DNA of 64,000 bases, taken from NCBI RefSeq assembly GCF_020215645.1, contig NZ_CP084058.1, positions 186,001 through 250,000 on the forward strand. The letters are read 5' to 3'. The notes under the pieces were generated by a model. It ran no database searches and was not told where the DNA came from. It was given only the letters and a program-made list of their open reading frames with translations. Origin of the DNA: Nonomuraea gerenzanensis (GTDB lineage Bacteria > Actinomycetota > Actinomycetes > Streptosporangiales > Streptosporangiaceae). Within the stretch, counting starts at the first letter, position 1. Each line of letters starts with the position of its first letter. Shown one piece after another: positions 46,673 through 55,397 of the stretch. Made by a program: the position numbers and the translations under genes.

Positions 46673-48355
46673 GTGGCATCCGACGCCAGTCGTCAAGACT
46701 CCTCCCGTACATCAGACAGGGTTTCCGCGAAGTCCGCCCGTGCCGGCGTCGGTGGGCTTCTCAAGGGATTCGTCCAGCATCCGATCATCGTCTCCCGCGT
46801 GGTGATGACGAAGGTCAAGTCAGACCCCGTCCGGGTGGCGCAGGCCGCCGCCGACACGCTTCCGCCCGCGTTGCGGCCCATCGTCGGCAGCGTCGCCTGG
46901 CCGGCCGCCCGCCGGGCCCGGCGCATGGTGCGCAAGTTCGGCATGCGCGTGGTCAAGGGGCCGTGGAACGAGGCCAAGGAACACTGGGACGCCGGCCGGG
47001 TCAGCGAGGCGGCCGCCGTGCTGGAGGCCCACACCAAGTACCCGTTCGTCAAGCGCAGGGCCGCCTACTACCGGGGCGAGCTGGCCGCGATCAGCCCCGA
47101 CCCGATCCCGCCCGGCCCCAAGGTGGCCATCCTGAGCCGGGTGCGGAACCGGGTCCTGCACGTGGTCACCAACGCCCTGCCGTACACGCAGGCCGGCTAC
47201 ACCGTCCGCACCCACCGCATCGTCACCTCGCAGAAGGCCGCCGGCATCGACCCGCACGTGGTCACGAGCTGGGGCTGGCCGATGCTGCAGGGGCACGCGG
47301 ACGCGGCGCCGTACGACGAGATAGACGGCATCCCCTACCACCGGCTGCTGCCCGAGCCGCACCGCGAGATGCCGTTCGAGACCCAGGGGCGCATCATCAG
47401 AGGCGCCGACCGGGTCACCAAGCTCACCGCCGAGCTACGCCCGCAGGTCCTGCACGCCGCCACCGACCACCGCAACGGCTCGATCGCGCACGCCGTGCGC
47501 GACAGGACGGGCACCCCGTTCGTGTACGAGGTCCGCGGCTTCCTGGAGGAGACCTGGGCCTCCCGCGACCCCAAGCGCATCGGCAGCCAGCGGCACGTGC
47601 TGCAGCGCGAGCGCGAGGCGTTCCTGATGCGCGAGGCCGACGCGGTCGTCACGCTGGCCGAGACGATGGCCGCCGAGATCGTCGAGCGCGGCGTGCCCCG
47701 GGAGAAGATCCACCTGGCGCCCAACGCCGTGGACGACTCGCTGCTGACCGCACACTACGACGGGGCATCCTTCCGCCGCGAGTACGGCATCGCCGACGAC
47801 GAGATCGTGGTCGGCTCGGTGTCGAGCATCGTGGCCTACGAGGGCTTCGCCACCCTGCTGCGGGCCGCCGCGCTGCTGCGCGACCAGCGGGCCCCCGTCC
47901 GCGTGCTCATCGTGGGCGACGGCACCGAGCGGCCCAACCTGCTGGAGCTGGTCGAGGAGCTGGGCCTGAGCACCGCGATCCTGCCGGGACGCGTCGGCCC
48001 CGACGAGGCGCTGCAGGCGCAGGACGCCATCGACATCTTCGCCTGCCCGCGCGAGGACCTGCGCGTCTGCCGACTCGTTACACCATTGAAACCCGTCGAG
48101 GCGATGGCGCTCGGCAAGCCCGTCGTGCTCAGCGACCTGCCCGCGCTGTCGGAGCTGGTCGGCTCCGACGGCGCCGGGATGCTCGTGCCGGCGGGCGATC
48201 CCGCCGAGCTGGCCAAGGCCATCGCCGGGCTGCGCGAGGACCCTGCCAAGCGCGCCGAGATGGGCGAGGCGGGCCGCGCCGAAGTCGCCGCGAAGCGGAC
48301 GTGGAGCCGCGTTGCCGAGACTTATCAAGCCCTATACCGCTCGCTTGCCGAATGA
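46673..48355 (+). CDS. GT4-family glycosyltransferase
   Basis: Glycosyltransferase of 560 residues, longer than usual because of a basic N-terminal extension (about 150 residues: LKGFVQHPIIVSRVVMTKV, ARRARRMVRKFGMRVVKGP). The catalytic core has HVVTNALPYTQAGYTVRTHR (acceptor domain), FVYEVRGFLEETW, LAPNAVDDS and the donor-binding region YEGFATLLRAAALLRDQRAP, LRVCRLVTPLKPVEAMALGK (E-x7-E block). The GTG at 46673 is preferred because a TACGGT -10 lies six bases upstream; the frame opens further upstream at 46538 without homology. It is divergent from wecB. Confidence 0.93.
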   Translation: MASDASRQDSSRTSDRVSAKSARAGVGGLLKGFVQHPIIVSRVVMTKVKSDPVRVAQAAADTLPPALRPIVGSVAWPAARRARRMVRKFGMRVVKGPWNEAKEHWDAGRVSEAAAVLEAHTKYPFVKRRAAYYRGELAAISPDPIPPGPKVAILSRVRNRVLHVVTNALPYTQAGYTVRTHRIVTSQKAAGIDPHVVTSWGWPMLQGHADAAPYDEIDGIPYHRLLPEPHREMPFETQGRIIRGADRVTKLTAELRPQVLHAATDHRNGSIAHAVRDRTGTPFVYEVRGFLEETWASRDPKRIGSQRHVLQREREAFLMREADAVVTLAETMAAEIVERGVPREKIHLAPNAVDDSLLTAHYDGASFRREYGIADDEIVVGSVSSIVAYEGFATLLRAAALLRDQRAPVRVLIVGDGTERPNLLELVEELGLSTAILPGRVGPDEALQAQDAIDIFACPREDLRVCRLVTPLKPVEAMALGKPVVLSDLPALSELVGSDGAGMLVPAGDPAELAKAIAGLREDPAKRAEMGEAGRAEVAAKRTWSRVAETYQALYRSLAE

Positions 48356-48473
48356 TGACCATGAATCTTCCTCCCACTTGTGACGGGTTCGGTCGCATTA
48401 GGCGTGAGCTAGGTGGACTTGAGATAACCTTTGCGACCATGAAGTGTTGTTTCCGGCTCCCAAAGGCACAGCT

Positions 48474-49736
48474 GTGACAGAAATCGACTTGACTGTCATC
48501 GGCCTGGGCTACGTCGGCATGCCTCTCGCCAAGGAGGCTGTGGCCGCCGGCCTGCGGGTCGTCGGCCTGGACGTGGACCCCACCAAGGTCGACGCGCTCA
48601 ACGCCGGGCAGTCCTACATCGATGACCTGACCGACGCCGACCTCGAGCACATGCTGGCCAGCGGGTTCAGCGCCACGCTCGACGAGACCGTGCTGGCCAG
48701 GAGCAACACGATCGTCATCTGCGTGCCCACGCCGCTGGACGACGACCACCGCCCCGACCTGTCCGCGGTCGAGGGAGCCACCAAGACCGTCGCGCGCAAC
48801 CTCGCCAAGGGCACGCTCGTCGTGCTGGAGTCCACCACCTGGCCCGGCACCACCGACGAGCTGGCCAGGCCGCTGCTGGAGACCTCCGGGCTCAAGGCGG
48901 GCGAGGACTTCCACCTGGCCTTCTCGCCCGAGCGCATCGACCCGGGCAACCCCAAGTACGGCCTGCGCAACACCCCGAAGGTCGTCGGCGGCTACACGCC
49001 GACCTGCCGCGACCGCGCCACGGCGTTCTACGGGCAGTTTATCGAGCAGGTGGTGCCGGTCAGCGGCACCCGCGAGGCCGAGATGGCCAAGCTGCTGGAG
49101 AACACCTACCGGCACGTCAACATCGCCCTCGTCAACGAGATGGCGATCTTCTGCGACGAGCTCGGCATCGACCTGTGGGAGGCCATCGAGGCGGCGGCCA
49201 CCAAGCCGTTCGGCTTCCACAAGTTCCTGCCGGGGCCGGGCGTCGGGGGGCACTGCATCCCGGTCGACCCGTCGTACCTGTCGTACACGGTGCGCAAGCT
49301 CGGTTACCCGTTCCGGTTCGTGGAGCTGGCACAGGAGATCAACGAGCGGATGCCCTCGTACGTGGTCGCCCGCGTACAGCGCTTGCTCAACAGGCATAAG
49401 AAGCCCGTGAACGGCGCCAGAGTCGTTATGCTCGGCGTCACCTACAAACCGGATATCGCCGACGAGCGCGAGACCCCGGCCCTGCCCGTGGCGCGTGCGC
49501 TGCTGGAGCTGGGTGCGGAGCTCTCGTTCGCCGACCCGTACGTCAAGGAGTGGGCGGTGGACGGCACCCCGGTGCCGCGTGAGGAGGATCTGGCCGAGGC
49601 CGTGATCAACGCGGACGTGACGCTGCTCCTGCAGCAGCACGCCGCGTTCGACCTCGACATGGTCGAGGCGAAGGCCAAGCTCGTGCTGGACACCCGCGGC
49701 GTGCTCGCCGAGGGTGAACGCGTCGAGCGGCTGTAG
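48474..49736 (+). CDS. wecC: UDP-sugar dehydrogenase (UDP-ManNAc dehydrogenase-like)
   Basis: NAD-dependent nucleotide-sugar dehydrogenase of 420 residues. Rossmann motif LTVIGLGYVGMPLAKEAVAA, ICVPTPLDDDHRPDLS, ESTTWPGTTDELARP, SPERIDPGNPKYGLRNTPK, and the catalytic Cys in GPGVGGHCIPVDPSYLSY. The ternary Lys/Asn segment LLENTYRHVNIALVNEMA matches WecC-type enzymes that make UDP-ManNAcA. WecC versus UDP-Glc dehydrogenase is decided by the wecB neighbour, so the symbol is an inference. The GTG at 48474 is chosen because the ORF start 10 codons upstream adds nothing conserved. Confidence 0.92.
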   Translation: MTEIDLTVIGLGYVGMPLAKEAVAAGLRVVGLDVDPTKVDALNAGQSYIDDLTDADLEHMLASGFSATLDETVLARSNTIVICVPTPLDDDHRPDLSAVEGATKTVARNLAKGTLVVLESTTWPGTTDELARPLLETSGLKAGEDFHLAFSPERIDPGNPKYGLRNTPKVVGGYTPTCRDRATAFYGQFIEQVVPVSGTREAEMAKLLENTYRHVNIALVNEMAIFCDELGIDLWEAIEAAATKPFGFHKFLPGPGVGGHCIPVDPSYLSYTVRKLGYPFRFVELAQEINERMPSYVVARVQRLLNRHKKPVNGARVVMLGVTYKPDIADERETPALPVARALLELGAELSFADPYVKEWAVDGTPVPREEDLAEAVINADVTLLLQQHAAFDLDMVEAKAKLVLDTRGVLAEGERVERL

Positions 49737-49755
49737 CGACGGAGGGCTGCGCGCA

Positions 49756-50844
49756 GTGCACGTGCTCGTCATGACGGTGGTGCATAACCCCGAGGATGCG
49801 AGGATTCTGCATCGGCAGATCCGTGCCCTTGTGGATGCCGGTCATGAGGTCACGTATGCCGCCTCGTTCACCGCACACGGGGTCGTGCCCCGGCCGTGGG
49901 TCAACGGGGTCGATCTCCCGCGGGCCGCCCAGCGCAAGCGGATGGCCGCGGTGTGGGCCGCCCGGCGGCTGTTCAAGCGCATGCGCGACAAGGTGGACCT
50001 CGTCCTCATCCACGACCCCGAGCTGCTGTTCGCGGTCTGGGGCATCCGCAACAGGCCGCCCGTGGTGTGGGACGTGCACGAGGACACCCCCGCCACGCTG
50101 TCGCTCAAGCCGTGGCTGCCCGCGCCGCTGCGGCCGCCGGTGCGCTTCTTCGCCCGCATGCTGGAGGGCACCGCCGAGCGGCACATGCACCTGCTGCTGG
50201 CCGAGACGGCGTACGCGGGCCGGTTCAAGCACGCTCACCTGATCGTGCCGAACGAGACCTGGGTGCCCGACTCCGTCACCCCGCCGGGTGACGACCGGAT
50301 CGTCTACCTCGGGTGGCTGTCCAGGGCGCGCGGCGTGGTCGAGGCGGTCGAGGTGGCCAAGCTGCTGCAGCCGTACCGGGTGGCGGTGGAGCTGATCGGG
50401 TACGCCGACCCGCAGAGCCGTCCTATGCTCAACCAGGCCGTCACCGAGGGCCTGCTGGAGTGGCGCGACTTCATGCCCAACGACGAGGCGCTCAAGCGGC
50501 TCGACGGGGCGCTCGCGGGGCTGTCGCTGCTGCACGACGAGCCGAACTACCGGCACTCCATGCCGACCAAGATCGTCGAGTACATGGCGCACGGCATCCC
50601 CGTCATCACCACCCCGTCGCCGCGCGCGGTCGAGCTGGTCGAGCGCTACGACAGCGGCGTCGTGGTGCCGTGGCAGGACCCGAAGGCGGTCGCGCAGGCC
50701 GTGCTGACCCTGCGCGACGACGTGCGGGAGCGGCGGGCCCAGGGCGCGCGCGGCTACGCGGCGGCCCGCGCGAACCACCACTGGCCCAACTCCGCCAAGC
50801 GGTTCGTCGCGCAGCTGGAGTCCTGGGCCGGGGTCAAGCCGTAA
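49756..50844 (+). CDS. glycosyltransferase (GT4-like)
   Basis: GT-B glycosyltransferase of about 362 residues: HVLVMTVVHNPEDARILHRQ, then DLVLIHDPELLFAVWGIRN and VVWDVHEDTPATLSLKPW in the N-terminal domain, and IVYLGWLSRARGVVEAVEVA, HSMPTKIVEYMAHGIPVITT (the E-x-x-x-G-x-P donor loop) in the C-terminal domain. GGAGGG nine bases before the GTG at 49756 fixes the start; the gene follows wecC by 19 bp and is probably co-transcribed. Confidence 0.92.
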   Translation: MHVLVMTVVHNPEDARILHRQIRALVDAGHEVTYAASFTAHGVVPRPWVNGVDLPRAAQRKRMAAVWAARRLFKRMRDKVDLVLIHDPELLFAVWGIRNRPPVVWDVHEDTPATLSLKPWLPAPLRPPVRFFARMLEGTAERHMHLLLAETAYAGRFKHAHLIVPNETWVPDSVTPPGDDRIVYLGWLSRARGVVEAVEVAKLLQPYRVAVELIGYADPQSRPMLNQAVTEGLLEWRDFMPNDEALKRLDGALAGLSLLHDEPNYRHSMPTKIVEYMAHGIPVITTPSPRAVELVERYDSGVVVPWQDPKAVAQAVLTLRDDVRERRAQGARGYAAARANHHWPNSAKRFVAQLESWAGVKP

Positions 50845-50865
50845 TCGCATCGCAAGAGGGCGGGG

Positions 50866-50871
50866 TAGGTT
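50866..50871 (+). promoter_or_regulatory. putative -10 of leaderless DUF4434 gene
   Basis: TAGGTT, six bases before the GTG at 50878. No SD. Confidence 0.45.
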
Positions 50872-50877
50872 TCGAAC

Positions 50878-52698
50878 GTGCGCTGGCTCCTCCTTGCCGC
50901 GGGCGCAGCCATCGTGGCCGTGGTCGCCGCCTTGGTGATCGTCCTGCCGCCGGGTGACCCCGACCCCGTGGCCACCGCCACGTCGGCGGCGCCCAAGCCG
51001 TCGAGCACCGAGCCGACACCGAAGGTCGACGAGTTCACCGACGACTGTGGAACGTTCGACACCGACAAGAAGGCCCCGTACGCGGTCACCGGCTACTGGA
51101 TCACCCCCAGGTCGAACCCCTGCACCTGGCGCACCCAGCTCCAGGAGATCCATCGCGTCGGCGGCGACACGATCATCAGGATCGGCTACGGCCTGCAGTT
51201 CCGCACGGTGAACGACGCCGGGCGGATCCTCAAGGAAGGCACGGTCGACTCGCTCTACGAGCCCTGCGAGGAGGACGGCCTGAGCTGCCACGACGCCGCC
51301 CTCGACGACCTGCGGGAGGCCAACCCGGACAACCGCATCGGCCGCGTGTACGTCTACCGCACCGACGAGCTGTTCGGCCCCGACCTCTTCCGCTGCCCCG
51401 CCATGGAGCACGCCGTCAAGGCCGGCAAGCGCACCTACTACCGGCTCATCACCCAGCCGGACGGCTCCGACGACGCCACCTGCGACTTCAGCAGCAAGGC
51501 CAGATCGTACGACCTGATCCTGGTGGCCGGCTCCAACCAGGGCGCGGACAGCCTGACCCAGCTCCTCGACCTGGGCGACCAGTTCGGCATGCGCGTCTTC
51601 CCCGCGCTGCCGCTGGCCCCCCGCGACTCCAAGAACAAGATCAGGGCCGAGAGGCGCCACCTCGGCACGCTCACCACGCTGACCAGGCGCATCCTCCAGG
51701 ACTACGGCGCCCGCTTCGAGGGCCGCGACGCGCTCGGCGGCGTGTACCAGCCGTTCGAGGTGCAGATGTCGGCCACCCTGGCCACGAACCCGACGCTGGA
51801 GGTCTACGCCGACCAGCACTCCATCGTCGAGCAGGAGCTCGGCAAGCCGATCCTGATCAGCCCCTACCTCGACGCGCGCAAGCGGGTGCCCTTCGGGCAG
51901 ACCCCCAAGCAGGTGGCCGAGGGGTTCAAGGCCCTGGTGAAGACCGGGGTGGGGATCATCGCGCCGCAGGACAGCCGGGGGACGGGCAAGGTCGGCCTGT
52001 TCTGGCCCGACGAGCGCGACAGCGAGGTGGACGAGCGGCTGCAGTCGATGGTGGGGGAGTCGACGTACGACACGGCCTACCACGGCTCGACGCGCGACTA
52101 CTACCGGGAGATGGCGGCGGCCCGGGAGGAGCTGCTCGACCAGGGCTATCACGTGGAGCTGTGGGCGAACGTCGAGGCGTTCGAGCCGTCGGGCGACCAG
52201 CCGTGCGCGCCGACGGGCTCACGCGGCAAGACCGACAAGAAGCGCCTGGATCAGGCGGTGACGATGGCCGGGCGTTATGTTCAGAAGATCGTCTCCTATA
52301 TGTGGAGCGATTTCATGACATGTGGTGATCCGTCGCTCGAAACGGAGATTGCCCGGGATTGGCAGCGGCCGATCGCGGTGGACGCCATCCGGCGCCCGCG
52401 CGACGTCCAGGACGGGGTGGAGGTCCGCGGCTACAACCTCAAGGACAGCACCATCACCATCACGTGGTCCGGGGGGAGCAAGGATCTGGTGGTGTCGGCT
52501 GTGGGGTGGCTGGACGAGGACCCGATCGAGGAGGAGCTGCCGGTGGGGATGGCCACCGCGTGGGTGCCGTTCGACTGGACTCAGGTGCCTGCCGGGGAGT
52601 GGGTGCAGATCGGGGTCAAGCTCCCGTCGGGGCAGGCGGCCACGGAGCCGCTGCACGTGCGGATCTCCACGCAGGCGGCTGCGACACCGGGCGGCTGA
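50878..52698 (+). CDS. membrane-anchored DUF4434 (glycosidase-like TIM-barrel) protein
   Basis: Exported protein of 606 residues anchored by an N-terminal helix (LLLAAGAAIVAVVAALVIVL) after a short basic start. A Pro/Thr/Ser linker precedes the ~450-residue domain: APYAVTGYWITPRSNPCTWR, GGVYQPFEVQMS, KPILISPYLDARKRVPFGQT and GVGIIAPQDSRGTGKVGLFW, followed by YHVELWANVEAFEP. These match DUF4434, a GH-like TIM barrel linked to polysaccharide loci. The C-terminal ~90 residues (ITITWSGGSKDLVVSAVGWL) form a separate beta domain. It lies 33 bp after the glycosyltransferase and is the likely processing or binding factor of the glycan. Confidence 0.85.
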   Translation: MRWLLLAAGAAIVAVVAALVIVLPPGDPDPVATATSAAPKPSSTEPTPKVDEFTDDCGTFDTDKKAPYAVTGYWITPRSNPCTWRTQLQEIHRVGGDTIIRIGYGLQFRTVNDAGRILKEGTVDSLYEPCEEDGLSCHDAALDDLREANPDNRIGRVYVYRTDELFGPDLFRCPAMEHAVKAGKRTYYRLITQPDGSDDATCDFSSKARSYDLILVAGSNQGADSLTQLLDLGDQFGMRVFPALPLAPRDSKNKIRAERRHLGTLTTLTRRILQDYGARFEGRDALGGVYQPFEVQMSATLATNPTLEVYADQHSIVEQELGKPILISPYLDARKRVPFGQTPKQVAEGFKALVKTGVGIIAPQDSRGTGKVGLFWPDERDSEVDERLQSMVGESTYDTAYHGSTRDYYREMAAAREELLDQGYHVELWANVEAFEPSGDQPCAPTGSRGKTDKKRLDQAVTMAGRYVQKIVSYMWSDFMTCGDPSLETEIARDWQRPIAVDAIRRPRDVQDGVEVRGYNLKDSTITITWSGGSKDLVVSAVGWLDEDPIEEELPVGMATAWVPFDWTQVPAGEWVQIGVKLPSGQAATEPLHVRISTQAAATPGG

Positions 52699-52818
52699 CC
52701 CTCGCCGGCCGACCGGCTGTGACGGTTCGTACGGTCTGTGCGGCGGGCTGGTGCGGCGAGGGTCGTACGGCGGGTTGACGTGGCCTTCGTCCGGTTCGCT
52801 GGCTCGTACTCCTGCGTG

Positions 52819-52824
52819 TAACGT
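52819..52824 (+). promoter_or_regulatory. putative -10 of leaderless Nudix regulator
   Basis: TAACGT, seven bases before the ATG at 52832. Confidence 0.4.
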
Positions 52825-52831
52825 GCCTGCC

Positions 52832-53497
52832 ATGGTCCCGAGCATCCCGGTCAGTGTCGACCTGGTCGTGCTCACCGTACGCAACCAGGCGTTGTGCGCG
52901 CTCGTGTGGCGCCGCGACAACCCGCCGTTCCTGCGCCGCTGGTCACTCCCCGGCGGCTTCATCCAGCTCGACGAAGACCTCCCGGCCGCCGCCCACCGCA
53001 TCCTCGCCGAACGCGCCGGCCTCCCCGGCGCCCCGGTCCACCTGGAGCAGCTCCAGACGTACGGCTACCCGGACCGCGACCCCCGCCAGCGCGTCCTGAG
53101 CGTCGCCTACCTCGGCCTGGCCCCCGACCTCCCGGCCTCCGAGAAGGCCCACATGAGCTGGCAACCCATCGACTCCCTCGCCGTCATGGCCTTCGACCAC
53201 CGCCGCATCATGCTCGACGGCATCGAGCGGGCGCGCGGCAAGCTGGAGTACACCTCGCTCGGAGCGGCCTTCTGCCCCCCGCAGTTCACGGTCGCCGACC
53301 TCCGCAGGGTGTACGAGATCGTCTGGGGCCGCCAGCTCGACCCCCGCAACTTCCACCGCAAGGTCACCAAGGCCGAGGGCTTCCTGCTGGAGACGGGCGG
53401 CACCACCACCCGCGACGGCGGCCGCCCGGCCAAGCTCTACCGCCGCGGCCCCGCCGAGCTCCTCCACCCTCCGATGCTCCGCAGCCTCAAGGAGTAA
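52832..53497 (+). CDS. NrtR-like Nudix transcriptional regulator
   Basis: Protein of 221 residues: a Nudix domain (residues ~5-135) followed by a winged helix. The Nudix box reads GGFIQLDEDLPAAAHRILAE then RAGL; the catalytic REUxEExGU pattern is degraded (HRILAERAGL), consistent with a ligand-binding rather than hydrolysing role. The C-terminal QFTVADLRRVYEIVWGRQLD, NFHRKVTKAEGFLLETGG and KLYRRG is the NrtR winged helix, which in NAD metabolism regulators senses ADP-ribose. No NAD biosynthesis genes are in the window, so the target is unknown. Confidence 0.9.
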   Translation: MVPSIPVSVDLVVLTVRNQALCALVWRRDNPPFLRRWSLPGGFIQLDEDLPAAAHRILAERAGLPGAPVHLEQLQTYGYPDRDPRQRVLSVAYLGLAPDLPASEKAHMSWQPIDSLAVMAFDHRRIMLDGIERARGKLEYTSLGAAFCPPQFTVADLRRVYEIVWGRQLDPRNFHRKVTKAEGFLLETGGTTTRDGGRPAKLYRRGPAELLHPPMLRSLKE

Positions 53498-53628
53498 CCC
53501 TCACATCCCCCAGCCTTCAGAGCTGGGACCCCCACCATCCACGACAAGCTCGGCGCCAGTCGTGGAACAGCCAGTCCCGCAAGGTGACGAATGGTGATGA
53601 ATCGGTGACGCACCCACCCGGTCCCCTC

Positions 53629-53634
53629 TAGGAT
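53629..53634 (+). promoter_or_regulatory. putative -10 of leaderless kinase gene
   Basis: TAGGAT, five bases before the ATG at 53640. Confidence 0.4.
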
Positions 53635-53639
53635 CTGAG

Positions 53640-55376
53640 ATGCCCGTACCCCCCGGCGACAAGGAGACGACGGTTGATCGCGACGGCGGCGGCGCGGTGA
53701 CGTTGCTCGCGGGCCGCTACCGGCTGCTGGATCAGCTCGGGCAGGGCGGCATGGGCACCGTCTGGCGGGCCATGGACGAGCTTCTGCGCCAGGAAGTGGC
53801 GATCAAGGAGGTCAAGCTCCCGCCGGATCTCGACCAGGCGGCGCGCACGGAGCTGGCCGACCGCACGCTGCGCGAGGCGCGCGCCGCGGCGGCGCTGCGC
53901 GACCACCCCTCCATCGTGACCGTGCACGACGTGGTGCTCGACGACGGGCGGCCCTGGATCGTCATGGAGCTCGTCCGCGGCCGTGCACTCGACCGGGTGG
54001 TACGCGACGAGGGCCCCCTGCCGCCTGGCCGGGTCGCCGGGATCGGCCTGCGGATGATCGAGGCGCTGTCGGCCGCCCACGCGTCCGGCATCCTGCACCG
54101 CGACGTCAAGCCCGCGAACGTCATGCTCACCGACGACGGCCGGGTGCTGCTGACGGACTTCGGCATCGCCACCATCGCCGGTGACGTGGCGCTCACCCAG
54201 ACCGGGCTGCTGAGCGGCTCGCCCGGCTACATCGCCCCCGAGCGGCTGCGCGGCGAGCCCGACGGCCCGCCCGCCGACCTGTGGTCGCTGGGCGCCACGC
54301 TGTTCACGGCGGTGGAGGGCGCCCCGCCGTTCTCCCGGCACAACGAGGCCGCCGTGCTGGCGGCGGTGCTGATGCAGGAGCCGGCCCCGTTCCGGCTGGC
54401 GGGTCCGCTCGGGCCGGTGCTGGCCGCGATCCTGGAGAAGGACCCCGCCCGGCGCTGCACCCCGGAGCAGGCGACCGGCTGGCTGACGGCCATCGCCCAG
54501 GGCACCGACCCGCCCGCGCACCTGGGCGCGACCGGGGCCCGGGGCACGCATCCACCCGGCGCGTCAGGCACGCACCCTCCCATCGGGCCGAGCGGTCCCG
54601 CGGGCACGCACCCACCTGCCGGGCCAGGCGGTTCAGCGGTCACACACCCGCCCATCGGACCAGGCGGTCACGCGACCGGTCCCCCCTTCGGCCAGGGCCA
54701 GACCATGCCCGGCCGACGCCGGCGCCGCCGCACCAAGGTCCTCCTGGGCGCGACCCTCGCGCTCGTCCTGACGGCCGCCGCCGCCGTCGTGGTGGTGCCG
54801 CAGGTCTTCCCGAACGCCATCCGCCTCATCGGCTACGCCCTGGCGCCCCGCACCACCTACACCCCGTCCCCCCGCCCCAGCGCGACCAGAACCACCCCGG
54901 CCCCCGCGCTCATCGGCGAGTTCGAGGCGTGCGACCTGCTGACGAACGCCCAGGTCCGCTCCCTGTTCGGGCATTCGGTGAAGCGCCAGTGGGTGGTGGA
55001 GTCGAGCTGCACGTGGCGCGGCGGCAGCTTCCAGGTGCTGACGCTGATGGCCTACCGGGCGCCGAGCGCCTCGCTCGCGGACATGATGCACAAGCAGACC
55101 GTGAAGATGATGCAGGACGAGCCGAAACGCACCCCGGGCACCAAAGTCCGCCAAGGTCCGTCGGTGGGCGACGGCGGATTCAGTCACACGGGCCCCATGC
55201 CCTTCAGCTGGCAGGGCTCGCAGATCTACTCGACGAAGGTCGCCTTCACGCAGGCGAACGTCTCGGTGACCATCACCGTGCAGGGCGGCAAGCGCGGGTA
55301 CGCCGCCGCCGACAAGGCCGCCGAGCTGGTCAGCGCGGCGCTGGGCAAGCGTGGGCAGGGCAAGGGTACGGGTTGA
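53640..55376 (+). CDS. Ser/Thr protein kinase with extracellular DUF3558-like sensor
   Basis: Transmembrane kinase of 578 residues. The catalytic domain (residues ~22-280) has LGQGGMGTVWRAMD, the Lys in VAIKEVKLP, HRDVKPANVMLTDDG (catalytic loop), TDFGIATIAG and the APE loop SPGYIAPERLRGE. A low-complexity linker follows (~285-345: repeats like GTHPP and GPGG). One helix (LLGATLALVLTAAAAVVVV) is followed by an extracellular domain with EFEACDLLTNAQVRSLFGHS and SSCTWRGGSFQVLTLMAY, matching DUF3558-type ligand domains. PknB-like activation loop sites are present. Confidence 0.93.
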   Translation: MPVPPGDKETTVDRDGGGAVTLLAGRYRLLDQLGQGGMGTVWRAMDELLRQEVAIKEVKLPPDLDQAARTELADRTLREARAAAALRDHPSIVTVHDVVLDDGRPWIVMELVRGRALDRVVRDEGPLPPGRVAGIGLRMIEALSAAHASGILHRDVKPANVMLTDDGRVLLTDFGIATIAGDVALTQTGLLSGSPGYIAPERLRGEPDGPPADLWSLGATLFTAVEGAPPFSRHNEAAVLAAVLMQEPAPFRLAGPLGPVLAAILEKDPARRCTPEQATGWLTAIAQGTDPPAHLGATGARGTHPPGASGTHPPIGPSGPAGTHPPAGPGGSAVTHPPIGPGGHATGPPFGQGQTMPGRRRRRRTKVLLGATLALVLTAAAAVVVVPQVFPNAIRLIGYALAPRTTYTPSPRPSATRTTPAPALIGEFEACDLLTNAQVRSLFGHSVKRQWVVESSCTWRGGSFQVLTLMAYRAPSASLADMMHKQTVKMMQDEPKRTPGTKVRQGPSVGDGGFSHTGPMPFSWQGSQIYSTKVAFTQANVSVTITVQGGKRGYAAADKAAELVSAALGKRGQGKGTG

Positions 55377-55385
55377 AGCCTCATC

Positions 55386-55391
55386 TAAAGT
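55386..55391 (+). promoter_or_regulatory. putative -10 of leaderless aminotransferase gene
   Basis: TAAAGT, six bases before the ATG at 55398. Confidence 0.45.
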
Positions 55392-55397
55392 GATGCC

